Assembly: GCA_013140985.1 (NCBI GenBank)
Contig: JABFRU010000032.1
Location: 35,188 to 99,187, forward strand
Origin: Chitinophagaceae bacterium
GTDB taxonomy: Bacteria > Bacteroidota > Bacteroidia > Chitinophagales > Chitinophagaceae
Length of the DNA stretch: 64,000 nucleotides
Direction of reading: 5' to 3'
The translations under genes and the position numbers were made by a program. Below the pieces are notes generated by a model that saw only the letters and a list, made by a program, of their open reading frames with translations, had not been told where the DNA came from and ran no database searches. This document shows, piece after piece, positions 55,681 through 64,000 of this stretch (positions within the stretch are counted from its first letter, which is position 1; each line of letters starts with the position of its first letter).

Positions 55681-58600
55681 TTATTCTTCCTTCCCGTGAC
55701 AGTTCTTATACTTCTTCCCGCTACCACAGGGGCAAGGATCATTCCGCCCGATCTTGGGAGCCACTTTAATGGGCTCTTGTTTTACCGCAACATCACCTGC
55801 ACCACCGGGTTCAAACTTATCTCTTTCATTGGCCGCATAATCTTCACCGGCACGGTCAACCTCTTCTTTATTGGCCCGCATTTTTGAGTAATCGGTTTTT
55901 TGCTGGCGGCCTTCTTTGAGCGGTGCATTTTCCTGCTGCACCGGAATGGAAGCATGCGTAAGGAAGGAGACAATATTCTTATTCACCTCACCATTCATAT
56001 TTTCAAATAATTTGAATGCCTCTACTTTATAGATCACCAGCGGATCTTTTTGTTCGTAGGAGGCCATTTGCACACTTTGCTTCAGATCATCCATGGCCCG
56101 TAAATGTTCCTTCCAGGTATCATCTATTACTACAAGGGTAATTGTTTTTTCTAATGCAGAAGCCAGTTCTTCACCTTCTGTTTTGATCGTTTTGTCAAGG
56201 TTGGCCAAAACATTCAATCCTTTTTTACCATCACTAAAAGGAACTACAACATTCTCAATGTGACTTCCCTGTGTGAGACGGATATTTTTGAAAACAGGCA
56301 CTGATTGTTTTTTCACTTCCTGCTTATGCTGGTTATATCTCTCTGTGGTCTCAGCATACAACTGGTCAATCACTTTATTGATATCGCCTTTTTTGAATTC
56401 TTCTTCATCAATTTTTGTATCCAAACCAAAATTGACAACACAGGCCATTTTAAATCCTTCAAAATCTTCCTGTTCACGGAAAGAATCGATTAATCCCATG
56501 GCCAGTGAAGAGAAGGAGGTATCAATATCTAATGCCAGGCGTTCGCCAAACAATGCATGGTTGCGGCGTTTGTAAACAGCATTCCGCTGGTGGTTCATCA
56601 CATCATCATATTCCAACAATCTTTTGCGGATGCCGAAATTATTTTCTTCCACTTTCTTCTGTGCCCGCTGAATACTGTTGCTGATCATGCTGTGCTGTAT
56701 CACATCGCCTTCTTTATAACCCAGCTTATCCATAATGGAAGCGATACGTTCACTACCAAACATCCGCATCAGGTCATCTTCCAATGAAACATAGAACTGC
56801 GAACTACCGGGATCACCCTGTCTTCCGGCCCTGCCACGAAGCTGCCTGTCCACACGGCGGCTTTCATGTCTTTCTGTGCCAATGATAGCTAAACCACCGG
56901 CTTCTTTTACACCGGGGCCGAGTTTGATATCCGTACCACGACCCGCCATGTTAGTAGCGATCGTTACTGCACCGGGTAAACCAGCTTCGGCAACGATCTG
57001 CGCTTCTCTTGCATGTTGTTTTGCGTTCAAAACATTATGCGGAATTTTTTTCTGCTGCAGCATACGGCTGAGCAATTCACTTATTTCAACAGAAGTAGTA
57101 CCAACGAGACAGGGGCGGCCTGCATTACGCAGCGCTTCTATCTCATCAATAACCGCTTTGAACTTTTCTCTTTTTGTTTTGTAAACAAGATCCTGCTTGT
57201 CTTTGCGGATCATCGGGATATTGGTAGGAATTGTAACCACATCCAGTTTATAAATGCTCCACAACTCTGCTGCTTCTGTTTCTGCAGTACCCGTCATACC
57301 GGCCAGCTTATGATACATCCTGAAATAATTCTGCAAGGTGATCGTCGCATAGGTTTGGGTTGCTGCTTCGATCTTTACATTCTCTTTTGCTTCAATGGCC
57401 TGGTGCAAACCATCGGAATATCTTCTGCCATCGAGCACACGGCCTGTTTGCTCATCTACAATTTTTATAGCGCCATTGTCAATGATGTATTCAACATCTT
57501 TGAAGAATAATGTATAGGCTTTCAATAATTGCTGCACCGTATGAATGCGGTCAGCTTTCTGTGCATAATCATTCAGTACTGATTCTTTCTGCTGAAGCTT
57601 CTCATCAGGTGATAAACTGCTTTTTTCAACTTCAGCCAGCCTGACACCGATATCAGGCAGTACAAAAAATTCAGGATCTTCTCCTGTACGGGTGATCATC
57701 GTTAACCCTTTATCCGTAAGCTCAACCGAATTATTTTTTTCATCAATATGGAAAAGCAATTCTTCATCTACAATATGCATATTGCGTTGCTGATCCTGCA
57801 AATAATGATTCTCGGCCTTCTGCATCTTTACTTTGATACCGGGCTCACTTAAAAATTTTATCACCGGGCCATATTTTGGCAATCCACGATGCGCCCTGAA
57901 TAAATAAAGTCCGCCGCCTTTTGGATCATCATCACCTTCCGCAAAACGTTTTTTAGCTTCATTCAAAAAATTACGGACAAGACGTTCCTGTTCCTGTACC
58001 AATGATTGAATTCTTGGCTTGTGAACATGAAATTGCTGGTCATCACCTCTTGCAACAGGACCGGAAATGATCAATGGCGTTCTTGCATCATCTATCAATA
58101 CGGAGTCCACCTCGTCCACCATCGCATAGTGATGTTTGCGCTGCACCATTTCTTCGGCAGTGTGCACCATATTATCACGGAGATAATCAAAACCAAATTC
58201 ATTATTGGTGCCATAAGTGATATCGGCGAGATATGCTTTTCTTCTGTCTTCTCCATTGGGCTGATGTTTATCAATACAATCAACTGTCAAACCAAGCCAT
58301 TCGAAAATAGTTCCGTTCCATTCCTGGTCACGACGGGCCAGGTAGTCATTCACTGTAACAATATGAACACCTTCACCGGGCAATGCATTTAAGTAAGCAG
58401 GTAATGTAGAAACAAGGGTCTTTCCTTCACCCGTTGCCATCTCCGAAATTTTTCCTGAATGCAAAACAGCGCCACCGATCAGCTGCACATCATAGTGTAC
58501 CATGTTCCAGGTAACTTGCCCGCCACCTGCTGTCCATGAATTCTGGAAAACAGACTTATCACCTTCAATAGTTATATAGCTCTTTTTTACACTTAAGTCT

Positions 58601-59013
58601 TTATCCAATTGTGTTGCAGTAGAAATGATCTCTTTATTTTCTTTGAAACGACGGGCCGTTTCTTTTACCACCGCAAATGCTTCGGGTAAAATTTCCTGCA
58701 GGGCCTCTTCGATCTTTTTATCCCTGTCTTTTTTCAGCTTATCTACTTCCTGGTAGATGGCGTCTTTACCCATCAGGTCATTAAAAGGCAGTTCTTCGGC
58801 TGCTTTATTTTTTTCAGCGATCTCCGCATCAATTTCTGTTAAATGTTCTTTGATACGCTGGCGGAACTCCTGCGTTTTATTGCGAAGCTGATCGTTACTT
58901 AATGCCTGGTAAGCGGCAAAAAATTCATTCACCTGGCCAACAATGGGCTGAATTTTTTTTACATCTTTTTCCGATTTGCTGCCTCCGAAAAGTTTTGAAA
59001 TAAATCCTAACAT
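55681..59013 (-). CDS. secA: Preprotein translocase ATPase SecA
   Basis: A 1110-residue motor that drives proteins through SecYEG. Visible parts are Walker [10 protein letters not shown], the [19 protein letters not shown] motif, the helicase-like [21 protein letters not shown], and [14 protein letters not shown]. The C-terminal SEC-C zinc motif is [16 protein letters not shown]. It is longer than the roughly 900-residue E. coli form because of insertions typical of Bacteroidota. Monocistronic; the upstream region carries 9-bp-period arrays. Confidence 0.97.
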   Translation of the reverse strand: MLGFISKLFGGSKSEKDVKKIQPIVGQVNEFFAAYQALSNDQLRNKTQEFRQRIKEHLTEIDAEIAEKNKAAEELPFNDLMGKDAIYQEVDKLKKDRDKKIEEALQEILPEAFAVVKETARRFKENKEIISTATQLDKDLSVKKSYITIEGDKSVFQNSWTAGGGQVTWNMVHYDVQLIGGAVLHSGKISEMATGEGKTLVSTLPAYLNALPGEGVHIVTVNDYLARRDQEWNGTIFEWLGLTVDCIDKHQPNGEDRRKAYLADITYGTNNEFGFDYLRDNMVHTAEEMVQRKHHYAMVDEVDSVLIDDARTPLIISGPVARGDDQQFHVHKPRIQSLVQEQERLVRNFLNEAKKRFAEGDDDPKGGGLYLFRAHRGLPKYGPVIKFLSEPGIKVKMQKAENHYLQDQQRNMHIVDEELLFHIDEKNNSVELTDKGLTMITRTGEDPEFFVLPDIGVRLAEVEKSSLSPDEKLQQKESVLNDYAQKADRIHTVQQLLKAYTLFFKDVEYIIDNGAIKIVDEQTGRVLDGRRYSDGLHQAIEAKENVKIEAATQTYATITLQNYFRMYHKLAGMTGTAETEAAELWSIYKLDVVTIPTNIPMIRKDKQDLVYKTKREKFKAVIDEIEALRNAGRPCLVGTTSVEISELLSRMLQQKKIPHNVLNAKQHAREAQIVAEAGLPGAVTIATNMAGRGTDIKLGPGVKEAGGLAIIGTERHESRRVDRQLRGRAGRQGDPGSSQFYVSLEDDLMRMFGSERIASIMDKLGYKEGDVIQHSMISNSIQRAQKKVEENNFGIRKRLLEYDDVMNHQRNAVYKRRNHALFGERLALDIDTSFSSLAMGLIDSFREQEDFEGFKMACVVNFGLDTKIDEEEFKKGDINKVIDQLYAETTERYNQHKQEVKKQSVPVFKNIRLTQGSHIENVVVPFSDGKKGLNVLANLDKTIKTEGEELASALEKTITLVVIDDTWKEHLRAMDDLKQSVQMASYEQKDPLVIYKVEAFKLFENMNGEVNKNIVSFLTHASIPVQQENAPLKEGRQQKTDYSKMRANKEEVDRAGEDYAANERDKFEPGGAGDVAVKQEPIKVAPKIGRNDPCPCGSGKKYKNCHGKEE

Positions 59014-59033
59014 GATATAGAAATTAGTTAATT

Positions 59034-59128
59034 AGTCAAATAAGTCAAATTGGTCAAATGGGTCATATTGGTCACATAGATCGAAGTCTTTCTATTTGAC
59101 TTGTATGACCTCTATGACTTTAATGACC
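59034..59128. repeat. Inverted 9-bp-period array upstream of secA (first)
   Basis: GTCA cores start at 59035, 59044, 59053, 59062 and 59071, exactly 9 bp apart. The inverse cores TGAC start at 59097, 59106, 59115 and 59124, again exactly 9 bp apart. The two arms can pair over most of their length around a short loop near 59085. Confidence 0.85.
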
Positions 59129-59252
59129 TTCTTCCCGTTTCAAAAAGGGTGCTATAAGATTCTTACAGGCCAATTTGACAGAGCTTTTCCCCTCTTTTAT
59201 CAAGGGTTGGCAAAGATAAGTCATAGACGGGAGTTTGGAAGAGGGCAAGAAC

Positions 59253-59339
59253 CGTCAAATCAGTCATAGTGGTCAAAGGGTCAAATAGATCATACCGGAG
59301 TATTATATGACAGGTATGACCAATTTGACCAGTATGACT
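59253..59339. repeat. Inverted 9-bp-period array upstream of secA (second)
   Basis: GTCA cores at 59254, 59263, 59272 and 59280. Inverse TGAC cores at 59308, 59317, 59326 and 59335. Same word family as the array at 59034. It extends up to the start of the lipoprotein gene and, with the first array, fills the 392-bp divergent region between secA and 59406. Confidence 0.85.
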
Positions 59340-59405
59340 CAGCTTTTTTTGCCTTATGTTAACTTACTTTGCTGCCATCACCGAATTAAAAATAAATTTC
59401 AAGAC

Positions 59406-60101
59406 ATGAGCCGGTTGTTTTTGTATGTGATGATCCTTTTTTCAGCATTTGCTATTGGGTGCAACAGCAATGAGTCAAATGATATCAATGATATTAGCTC
59501 AGAGTCTATCTGGTTTGATTACCGGATAACGGGAGAAGAAGGGAATGACTCTGTCACCGTCTTATTGCAATATCGTTTGGATGGTGAGTTTGGTGAAACA
59601 ATTGTTCTTGCAGAACCGGCCAAAGCAGAGTTGGATGGACAGATCATAAAGGCTGGTCATTCAAAAATGACAGGAGAATATTATGAACTGCGGCAAGCTG
59701 TTTCAGCGTTTACCGGAAAACATACTATCAGCTTTACAGATATCAATAAGAAACAGTACAAGGAAGAATTCACATTCCAACCATTCTTGCTGGCAGGCGA
59801 TATGCCGGATACCATCAGCAGGGCTGCTATGATCTTTCAGTTGCAGGGGTTGGCACCCGGTGGGTATGTAAGAATATTGATGACCGATACTGCTTTTGCC
59901 AGCGAGGGTATCGACAGGATCGATAAGATCAGGGACGGGCAGATCATTATTACCGAATCAGAACTTTCGGGATTGGCTAATGGACCTATTCATCTTGAAT
60001 TAATAAGAGAGGATGAAAAACCAGTGAAGAACGGGACGGATGAAGGGGGAAGGATCGCTATTTCTTATGGGATAAAACGGGAGTTTATCCTGAAAGATTA
60101 A
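59406..60101 (+). CDS. Lipoprotein of unknown function
   Basis: A 231-residue protein from ATG 59406: MSRLFLYVMILFSAFAIG then Cys, a good lipobox. The frame is open from 59307, but that extension (MTGMTNLTSMTQ) is only translated repeat array and is rejected. The mature part is beta-rich (SVTVLLQYRLDGEFGETIVL, GKHTISFTDINKKQYKEEF) and has no domain I recognise. Probably anchored in a membrane facing the periplasm. Followed by the atpG promoter region. Confidence 0.75.
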   Translation: MSRLFLYVMILFSAFAIGCNSNESNDINDISSESIWFDYRITGEEGNDSVTVLLQYRLDGEFGETIVLAEPAKAELDGQIIKAGHSKMTGEYYELRQAVSAFTGKHTISFTDINKKQYKEEFTFQPFLLAGDMPDTISRAAMIFQLQGLAPGGYVRILMTDTAFASEGIDRIDKIRDGQIIITESELSGLANGPIHLELIREDEKPVKNGTDEGGRIAISYGIKREFILKD

Positions 60102-60194
60102 CCTGAAGCAGAGTGATTTACACAGGGTACTAACATATGCCTGAAGTCTTGTTTTTATTTTAATCTTTCGTCTGGAATTTCAGCCTCAAGGCCG

Positions 60195-60202
60195 TACTTT
60201 TG
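60195..60202 (+). promoter_or_regulatory. Candidate -7 element for atpG
   Basis: TACTTTTG matches the Bacteroidota TAnnTTTG consensus. A weak -33 partner (TTTCG at 60166-60170) is 24 nt upstream. The transcript would begin just before the heptamer array that forms the atpG leader. Confidence 0.4.
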
Positions 60203-60216
60203 CCGCCTGAAAACGA

Positions 60217-60300
60217 GTGTAAAGTTTAATGTCTAAAGTTTTAAGTTGTCCCGAATTGAATAAACCTTAAACATTAAACCTTTCAACCTTAAACTTAAAC
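60217..60300. repeat. Inverted 7-bp-period array forming the atpG leader
   Basis: Left words GTGTAAA, GTTTAAT, GTCTAAA, GTTTTAA (60217-60244), all exactly 7 bp. Right words TAAACCT, TAAACAT, TAAACCT (60261-60281), then one 8-bp and one 6-bp word up to 60300. The right arm ends 1 nt before the atpG ATG at 60302, so a folded leader could hide the ribosome-binding site. Confidence 0.8.
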
Positions 60301-60301
60301 A

Positions 60302-61183
60302 ATGGCAGGTCAATTAAAAGAGGTTCGTAATCGTATCAAATCAGTACAAAGTACCCAGCAGATCACCAAGGCGATGAAGATGGTAAGTGCTGCCAAACTT
60401 CGCCGGGCACAGGATGCCATTGTTCAGATGCGCCCTTATGCACAAAAGCTCCAGGAAATGCTGAGCAATATTGTAAGCAACAGCGAAGGTGGTGCAGGTA
60501 TGTCCTTAGCAACAGAACGCCCGGTAGAAAAAGTATTGCTGATCGTTATTACCAGCGACAGGGGATTGGCCGGGGCTTACAATTCTAATTTGATCAAGCT
60601 TGCCAAATCTACCATCGTTGAAAAATATGCTGCCCAGCATAAAAAAGGAAATGTGACGGTCTGGAATATTGGTAAAAAAGGATATGAGCATTTTGTCAAG
60701 CTTAACTATAAAGCTGATGCTAGCTATAAAGATATTTTCCTGAAACTGACCTTTGAAAATGTGCAGCAGGCTTCCAAAGCGGCGATGAAAGCTTTTGAAG
60801 AAAAAGAATTTGATGTGGTAGAGATCATTTACAGCCAGTTCAAGAATGCGGCTACGCAGAAGTTTGAAGCAGAAAGATTTTTGCCTATTCCTAAAGTGGA
60901 AAAGAAGGAAGGTACTGCTAAAGCAGATTTTATTTATGATCCTTCCAAAGAAGAATTGATCACTGAATTAATGCCCAAGATCCTCAACACACAATTATAT
61001 AAAGCAGTGCTGGATGCCAATGCCTCGGAACATGGCGCAAGGATGACCGCTATGGATAAAGCCAGTGAAAATGCCAATGAGATGCTTCGTTCACTGAAGA
61101 TATCTTACAATAGGGCAAGACAAGCAGCCATCACTACTGAATTGACAGAGATCGTAAGTGGTGCAGCGGCGCTACAGGGTTAA
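60302..61183 (+). CDS. atpG: F-type ATP synthase gamma subunit
   Basis: A 293-residue central-stalk subunit. The N-terminal coiled helix (RNRIKSVQSTQQITKAMKMV) and the C-terminal helix (ARQAAITTELTEIVSGAAAL) are the conserved ends, with ITSDRGLAGAYNSN in between. Full length. It stands apart from other atp genes in this window. Its leader is an inverted heptamer array, and a GC-rich hairpin (GTCCCC/GGGGA, 61191-61205) follows the stop codon. Confidence 0.96.
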   Translation: MAGQLKEVRNRIKSVQSTQQITKAMKMVSAAKLRRAQDAIVQMRPYAQKLQEMLSNIVSNSEGGAGMSLATERPVEKVLLIVITSDRGLAGAYNSNLIKLAKSTIVEKYAAQHKKGNVTVWNIGKKGYEHFVKLNYKADASYKDIFLKLTFENVQQASKAAMKAFEEKEFDVVEIIYSQFKNAATQKFEAERFLPIPKVEKKEGTAKADFIYDPSKEELITELMPKILNTQLYKAVLDANASEHGARMTAMDKASENANEMLRSLKISYNRARQAAITTELTEIVSGAAALQG

Positions 61184-61190
61184 TGCCCCT

Positions 61191-61207
61191 GTCCCCTGAA
61201 GGGGAAC
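61191..61207. repeat. Short GC-rich hairpin after atpG
   Basis: TCCCC and GGGGA around TGAA, 8 nt after the atpG stop. This resembles a dispersed Bacteroidota GTCCCC/GGGGA palindrome. No T tract follows directly, so terminator function is doubtful. Confidence 0.45.
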
Positions 61208-61325
61208 TTCAGTGCAAAATTCTTTATTGACAACCAAAGACTTTTAAACACAAGAATGTTAATAAGTGAGTTTCACTTTTGTTTACCGTAATATTAATTT
61301 CGTTCAAATCGTTGAACTACAGAAT

Positions 61326-62006
61326 ATGGACATAAGTAATCTGATACCACATGTTGAAGCTTTGATCTTTGCCAGCGACAGGGCATTGACAACTCTCGAA
61401 ATAACAGAATTCCTGAACTCTTCTCCTGACTTTGAAGATGAAAAGATCACATTGGACCAGGTGGAAGCATCGTTGGAAGGGATCTCTGAAAAATACAGCG
61501 CCGACTTTTATCCATTCGAAGTAAAACAGATCGGTGGCGGATGGCAATTTCTTACCCGAAAAGAATTTCATAGAACAGTAGCGCAATTGAATGCTGATAA
61601 ATTCTTAAAACGCTTATCAGCCGCTTCATTGGAAACACTGGCCATCATTGCCTATAAACAACCCGTGACCAAAGGTGAGATAGAAGCCATCCGCGGAGTG
61701 AGCTGTGATTATGCTGTTCAAAAATTGCTGGAAAAAGAACTGATCCTTATCAGTGGCCGTAATGAAAAAGCACCGGGACAACCGTTGCTGTATTCTACTT
61801 CTAAAAATTTCATGGATTATTTTGGCATCAATTCAGCAGAAGATCTGCCCAAACTAAAAGAAATAATACAGGAGCAGACAGAGCCTACATCAATAAACCC
61901 TTTGTTTGGCAATGAAAGCAAAGCTGATGAGGATCCGGAAGTTTTATCAGTAACAGAAGGCGGCGAACTGATTGTCAATAAAAATCAGGAAGACGAAGAA
62001 AAATAG
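61326..62006 (+). CDS. scpB: Segregation and condensation protein ScpB
   Basis: A 226-residue winged-helix protein of the SMC-ScpAB condensin complex. It begins MDISNLIPHVEALIFASDRA. The conserved LAIIAYKQPVTKGEIEAIRGV and LLYSTSKNFMDYFGI motifs are present. The C-terminal tail is acidic. ATG 61326 is the conserved start; a TTG-initiated extension upstream is rejected. scpA is not in the window. A terminator follows after 24 nt. Confidence 0.94.
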   Translation: MDISNLIPHVEALIFASDRALTTLEITEFLNSSPDFEDEKITLDQVEASLEGISEKYSADFYPFEVKQIGGGWQFLTRKEFHRTVAQLNADKFLKRLSAASLETLAIIAYKQPVTKGEIEAIRGVSCDYAVQKLLEKELILISGRNEKAPGQPLLYSTSKNFMDYFGINSAEDLPKLKEIIQEQTEPTSINPLFGNESKADEDPEVLSVTEGGELIVNKNQEDEEK

Positions 62007-62030
62007 TTTCATATAACTTTATATATATGT

Positions 62031-62062
62031 ATGCCATGGCTTATGCTGTGGCATTTTGTTTT
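62031..62062 (+). terminator. Terminator between scpB and lysA
   Basis: ATGCCATGGC (62031-62040) pairs with GCTGTGGCAT (62045-62054), including two G-U pairs, around TTAT, followed by TTTGTTTT. It ends 25 nt before the lysA ATG. Confidence 0.8.
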
Positions 62063-62087
62063 AACCTCTTAGCTTATATTCGCAATA

Positions 62088-63302
62088 ATGTCGCAGCAAC
62101 TTTCTCATCAACAATTACTACAGGTCACCGAAGAATTTGGGACACCGCTGTATGTTTATCATGCTGAAAGAATAAAAGAACAGTATGAAAAATTGCTGAA
62201 TGCTTTCGCAGGTGCTGATGTAAAATTTTTCTATGCAGCCAAGGCGCTGACCAATATCAATATCCTCAAATACATTAAAAGTATAGGTTGCAATATTGAC
62301 TGCAGCTCCATCAACGAAGCAAAGCTGGCAGCCAAAGCAGGATTTCTTCCTTCAACTATTTTATATACTTCCAATAATATTTCTTTTGAAGAAGTAGAAG
62401 AAGCGCAGCGGATGGGTATTCATATTAATATTGATAGTATTTCTAATCTTAAAAAATTTGGCCAGCGATTTGGTCATAGTTATCCTGTTGGTATTCGTTT
62501 GCGGCCAAACATTATGGCGGGCGGCAACCTGAAAATATCAACCGGTCATTCGGCCAGCAAATTTGGAGTTCCATTGGAAGATATACAGGAAGTATTGAAA
62601 GTGCAGCAGCAAACCAATCTCCCTATCCGCACATTGCATATCCACACCGGCAGCGAGATAAAAGATGTCGGAGTATTTGCAAAAGGGATTGAAATATTAT
62701 TTGAAGCAGCGCAACATTTCCCGGAATTAGAAGTGATCGATCTCGGAGGCGGATTTAAAATTCCTTATATGCCCGGGGAAGAAGGGACCGATATTGAATT
62801 GCTCGGTAAAAAAGTAAAAGATGAGTTTGATGAGTATGAAAAAAAATATGGCAAGCATTTCCAGGTTTGGTTTGAGCCGGGAAAATTTTTGGTTAGTGAA
62901 GCCGGTTATTTTATTACAAAAGTGAATGTACTTAAACATTCTGGTGAGATTTCATTTGCTGGTGTTGACAGCGGCCTGAATCATTTTATCCGCCCCATGT
63001 TCTATGGCGCTTATCATGAAATAGAAAATATTTCCAATCCCAACGGCGAAAAGAAAAACTATAACGTTGTCGGCAATATCTGCGAGACCGATACTTTTGC
63101 GGAAAACCGTTTGTTACCGGAAGTAAGGGAAGGAGACCATCTCGTTTTCAGGAATGCCGGGGCTTATGGTTTTGAAATGTCATCACATTACAATTCAAGA
63201 TTCAAACCGGCTGAAGTAATGATAAAAGACGGCAAAGCACAATTGATCAGGAAAAGAGATGTGCTGGATGACCTGCTGAAGAACCAGGAAGATATATTAT
63301 AA
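62088..63302 (+). CDS. lysA: Diaminopimelate decarboxylase
   Basis: A 404-residue PLP enzyme of lysine synthesis, converting meso-diaminopimelate to lysine. The PLP lysine is Lys52 in FYAAKAL. The HIHTGSEI, DLGGGFKIPY, EPGKFLVSEAGY and C-terminal GAYGFEMSSHYN motifs are complete. Starts at ATG 62088. Its stop codon is 2 nt from the stop codon of the convergent lipoprotein gene, leaving no room for a terminator between them. Confidence 0.96.
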   Translation: MSQQLSHQQLLQVTEEFGTPLYVYHAERIKEQYEKLLNAFAGADVKFFYAAKALTNINILKYIKSIGCNIDCSSINEAKLAAKAGFLPSTILYTSNNISFEEVEEAQRMGIHINIDSISNLKKFGQRFGHSYPVGIRLRPNIMAGGNLKISTGHSASKFGVPLEDIQEVLKVQQQTNLPIRTLHIHTGSEIKDVGVFAKGIEILFEAAQHFPELEVIDLGGGFKIPYMPGEEGTDIELLGKKVKDEFDEYEKKYGKHFQVWFEPGKFLVSEAGYFITKVNVLKHSGEISFAGVDSGLNHFIRPMFYGAYHEIENISNPNGEKKNYNVVGNICETDTFAENRLLPEVREGDHLVFRNAGAYGFEMSSHYNSRFKPAEVMIKDGKAQLIRKRDVLDDLLKNQEDIL

Positions 63303-63304
63303 GA

Positions 63305-63937
63305 TCATTGCTTGTAATCCTTCGGAACTTCCATAACGGAAGCAGGAATCTCTGAGATCTCGTCCACGGCAGTAGCTTCTCTGTTAATCGATGTTCCGAG
63401 TACCTCCTTCAGTGCTATTTTATTCCAAAGACAGTATTTGAAATTCTGTTTGGCATTAAACCATACTTCGCAGTTTTTACCAGCTACTGATTCATTAGTT
63501 AATTTTTCATAGCCAATATTTTTTTTAGTGTTGTCATCTGTATCTGCTATCGCCGGTGGTTCTGTGGCCTTAGGACGGAAACCGGATGTTGCTACTGTCT
63601 TTTTCTCATGATCTATTATAGTTGTCTTCTTATCTTTCCATATCTGGGTTTGACTGGTTTTTCCATATTTGCTTTTTTTGTCCACTACAAGCACTGCTCT
63701 GTTACCATAATCCTCAAAATATAAGGTCTCCGTCCCTGTTTCATTTCCGTCTGAATAATTGAAAGTTATTTTAGCTGCTTTAATGTCAAACATTGCGTTG
63801 GCAGGTTTTGCCCCAGGACTTTTTTCAGTTTTCGTTTCAACAGCGGTTTTGTCATTATTTTCTTTTTTATCTGACTTGTCATTTTGACCGCAGCTAATGA
63901 ATAAGCTTATTAAAGCGAAGAGGAAGATGTTTCTCAT
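63305..63937 (-). CDS. Lipoprotein of unknown function
   Basis: A 210-residue lipoprotein: MRNIFLFALISLFISC with a lipobox Cys at residue 16. A Lys/Asp/Asn-rich linker comes next (DKSDKKENNDKTAVETKTEK). The mature part is beta-rich (AKITFNYSDGNETGTETLYF, NRAVLVVDKKSKYGKTSQTQ) with two later cysteines (GKNCEVWF, FKYCLWNK). It may resemble DUF4412-type periplasmic proteins, but I am not sure. Its promoter would lie beyond the window edge side at 63940-64000. Confidence 0.8.
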   Translation of the reverse strand: MRNIFLFALISLFISCGQNDKSDKKENNDKTAVETKTEKSPGAKPANAMFDIKAAKITFNYSDGNETGTETLYFEDYGNRAVLVVDKKSKYGKTSQTQIWKDKKTTIIDHEKKTVATSGFRPKATEPPAIADTDDNTKKNIGYEKLTNESVAGKNCEVWFNAKQNFKYCLWNKIALKEVLGTSINREATAVDEISEIPASVMEVPKDYKQ

Positions 63938-64000
63938 AAAAAATATTTTAATGTCAGCAGTTAAAAGGAACAGAATAGAGAAGAGTGATCTGTACTAAGG

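Noticed and set aside
59034..59339. CRISPR-like short repeats upstream of secA
   Set aside because: The unit is only 9 bp with no spacers, and the arms are inverted.
59307..59405. N-terminal extension of the lipoprotein gene at 59406
   Set aside because: It translates the 9-bp repeat array (MTGMTNLTSMTQ). The signal peptide with lipobox starts at 59406.

Overview
The window looks like a chromosome segment of a Bacteroidota species, most like Chitinophagaceae. Supporting signs are a SusC/SusD pair with a DUF1735-like lipoprotein, DUF4476 and DUF3467 proteins, a malic enzyme fused to a phosphotransacetylase domain, a fused E1 alpha/beta dehydrogenase, two alpha-2-macroglobulins of more than 2000 residues, a SecA of about 1100 residues with a SEC-C tail, and TAnnTTTG-like promoters. 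The assignment rests on family recognition only. I saw no rRNA, tRNA, CRISPR array, transposase, integrase or phage module, so this is mostly housekeeping chromosome with short accessory patches.

Layout. 1-8.1 kb: alpha-2-macroglobulin with an inserted TonB-plug-like segment, then queE and folD on the minus strand. 8.2-11.1 kb: two overlapping outer-membrane protein genes. 11.3-17.1 kb: SusC, SusD-like and DUF1735-like genes closed by a strong terminator. 17.2-22.6 kb: a secreted unknown, DUF3467, radC, a small membrane protein, prs-rplY-pth and an FAH-family hydrolase. 22.7-29.3 kb: fused E1 dehydrogenase, aspS, M90 peptidase, a small membrane protein and a FAD oxidoreductase. 29.4-35.6 kb: second alpha-2-macroglobulin, without the plug. 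35.9-41.7 kb: DUF4476, sucD, mlaF-mlaE and malic enzyme. 41.7-43.0 kb: a patch with a gene remnant and an orphan gene. 43.1-49.0 kb: M20 amidohydrolase, SPOR protein, an inactive short ALDH, a full ALDH, a small acidic gene among GC-rich palindromes, and deoC. 49.3-53.8 kb: two secreted amidohydrolase-fold proteins. 53.9-59.0 kb: voltage-gated K+ channel, Thr-rich lipoprotein and secA. 59.4-63.9 kb: lipoprotein, atpG, scpB, lysA and a lipoprotein.

Functional links. deoC with the two ALDH genes suggests deoxyribose-phosphate breakdown followed by acetaldehyde oxidation. prs-rplY-pth is a familiar nucleotide/translation cluster. mlaF-mlaE is a lipid-transport core. SusC/SusD/DUF1735 is a glycan or nutrient uptake unit with no hydrolase beside it here.

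The most unusual signal is non-coding. At least 15 places, nearly all intergenic, hold short degenerate tandem words with a regular 7-bp period (sometimes 8 or 9), usually as two inverted arms. The word differs from locus to locus while the architecture stays the same. Some arrays run into genes: one encodes most of the signal peptide of the gene at 9057, others include the stop codons of prs and radC, and one fills the leader of atpG. The second highlight is the alpha-2-macroglobulin whose bait-position segment is a TonB-plug-like sequence.
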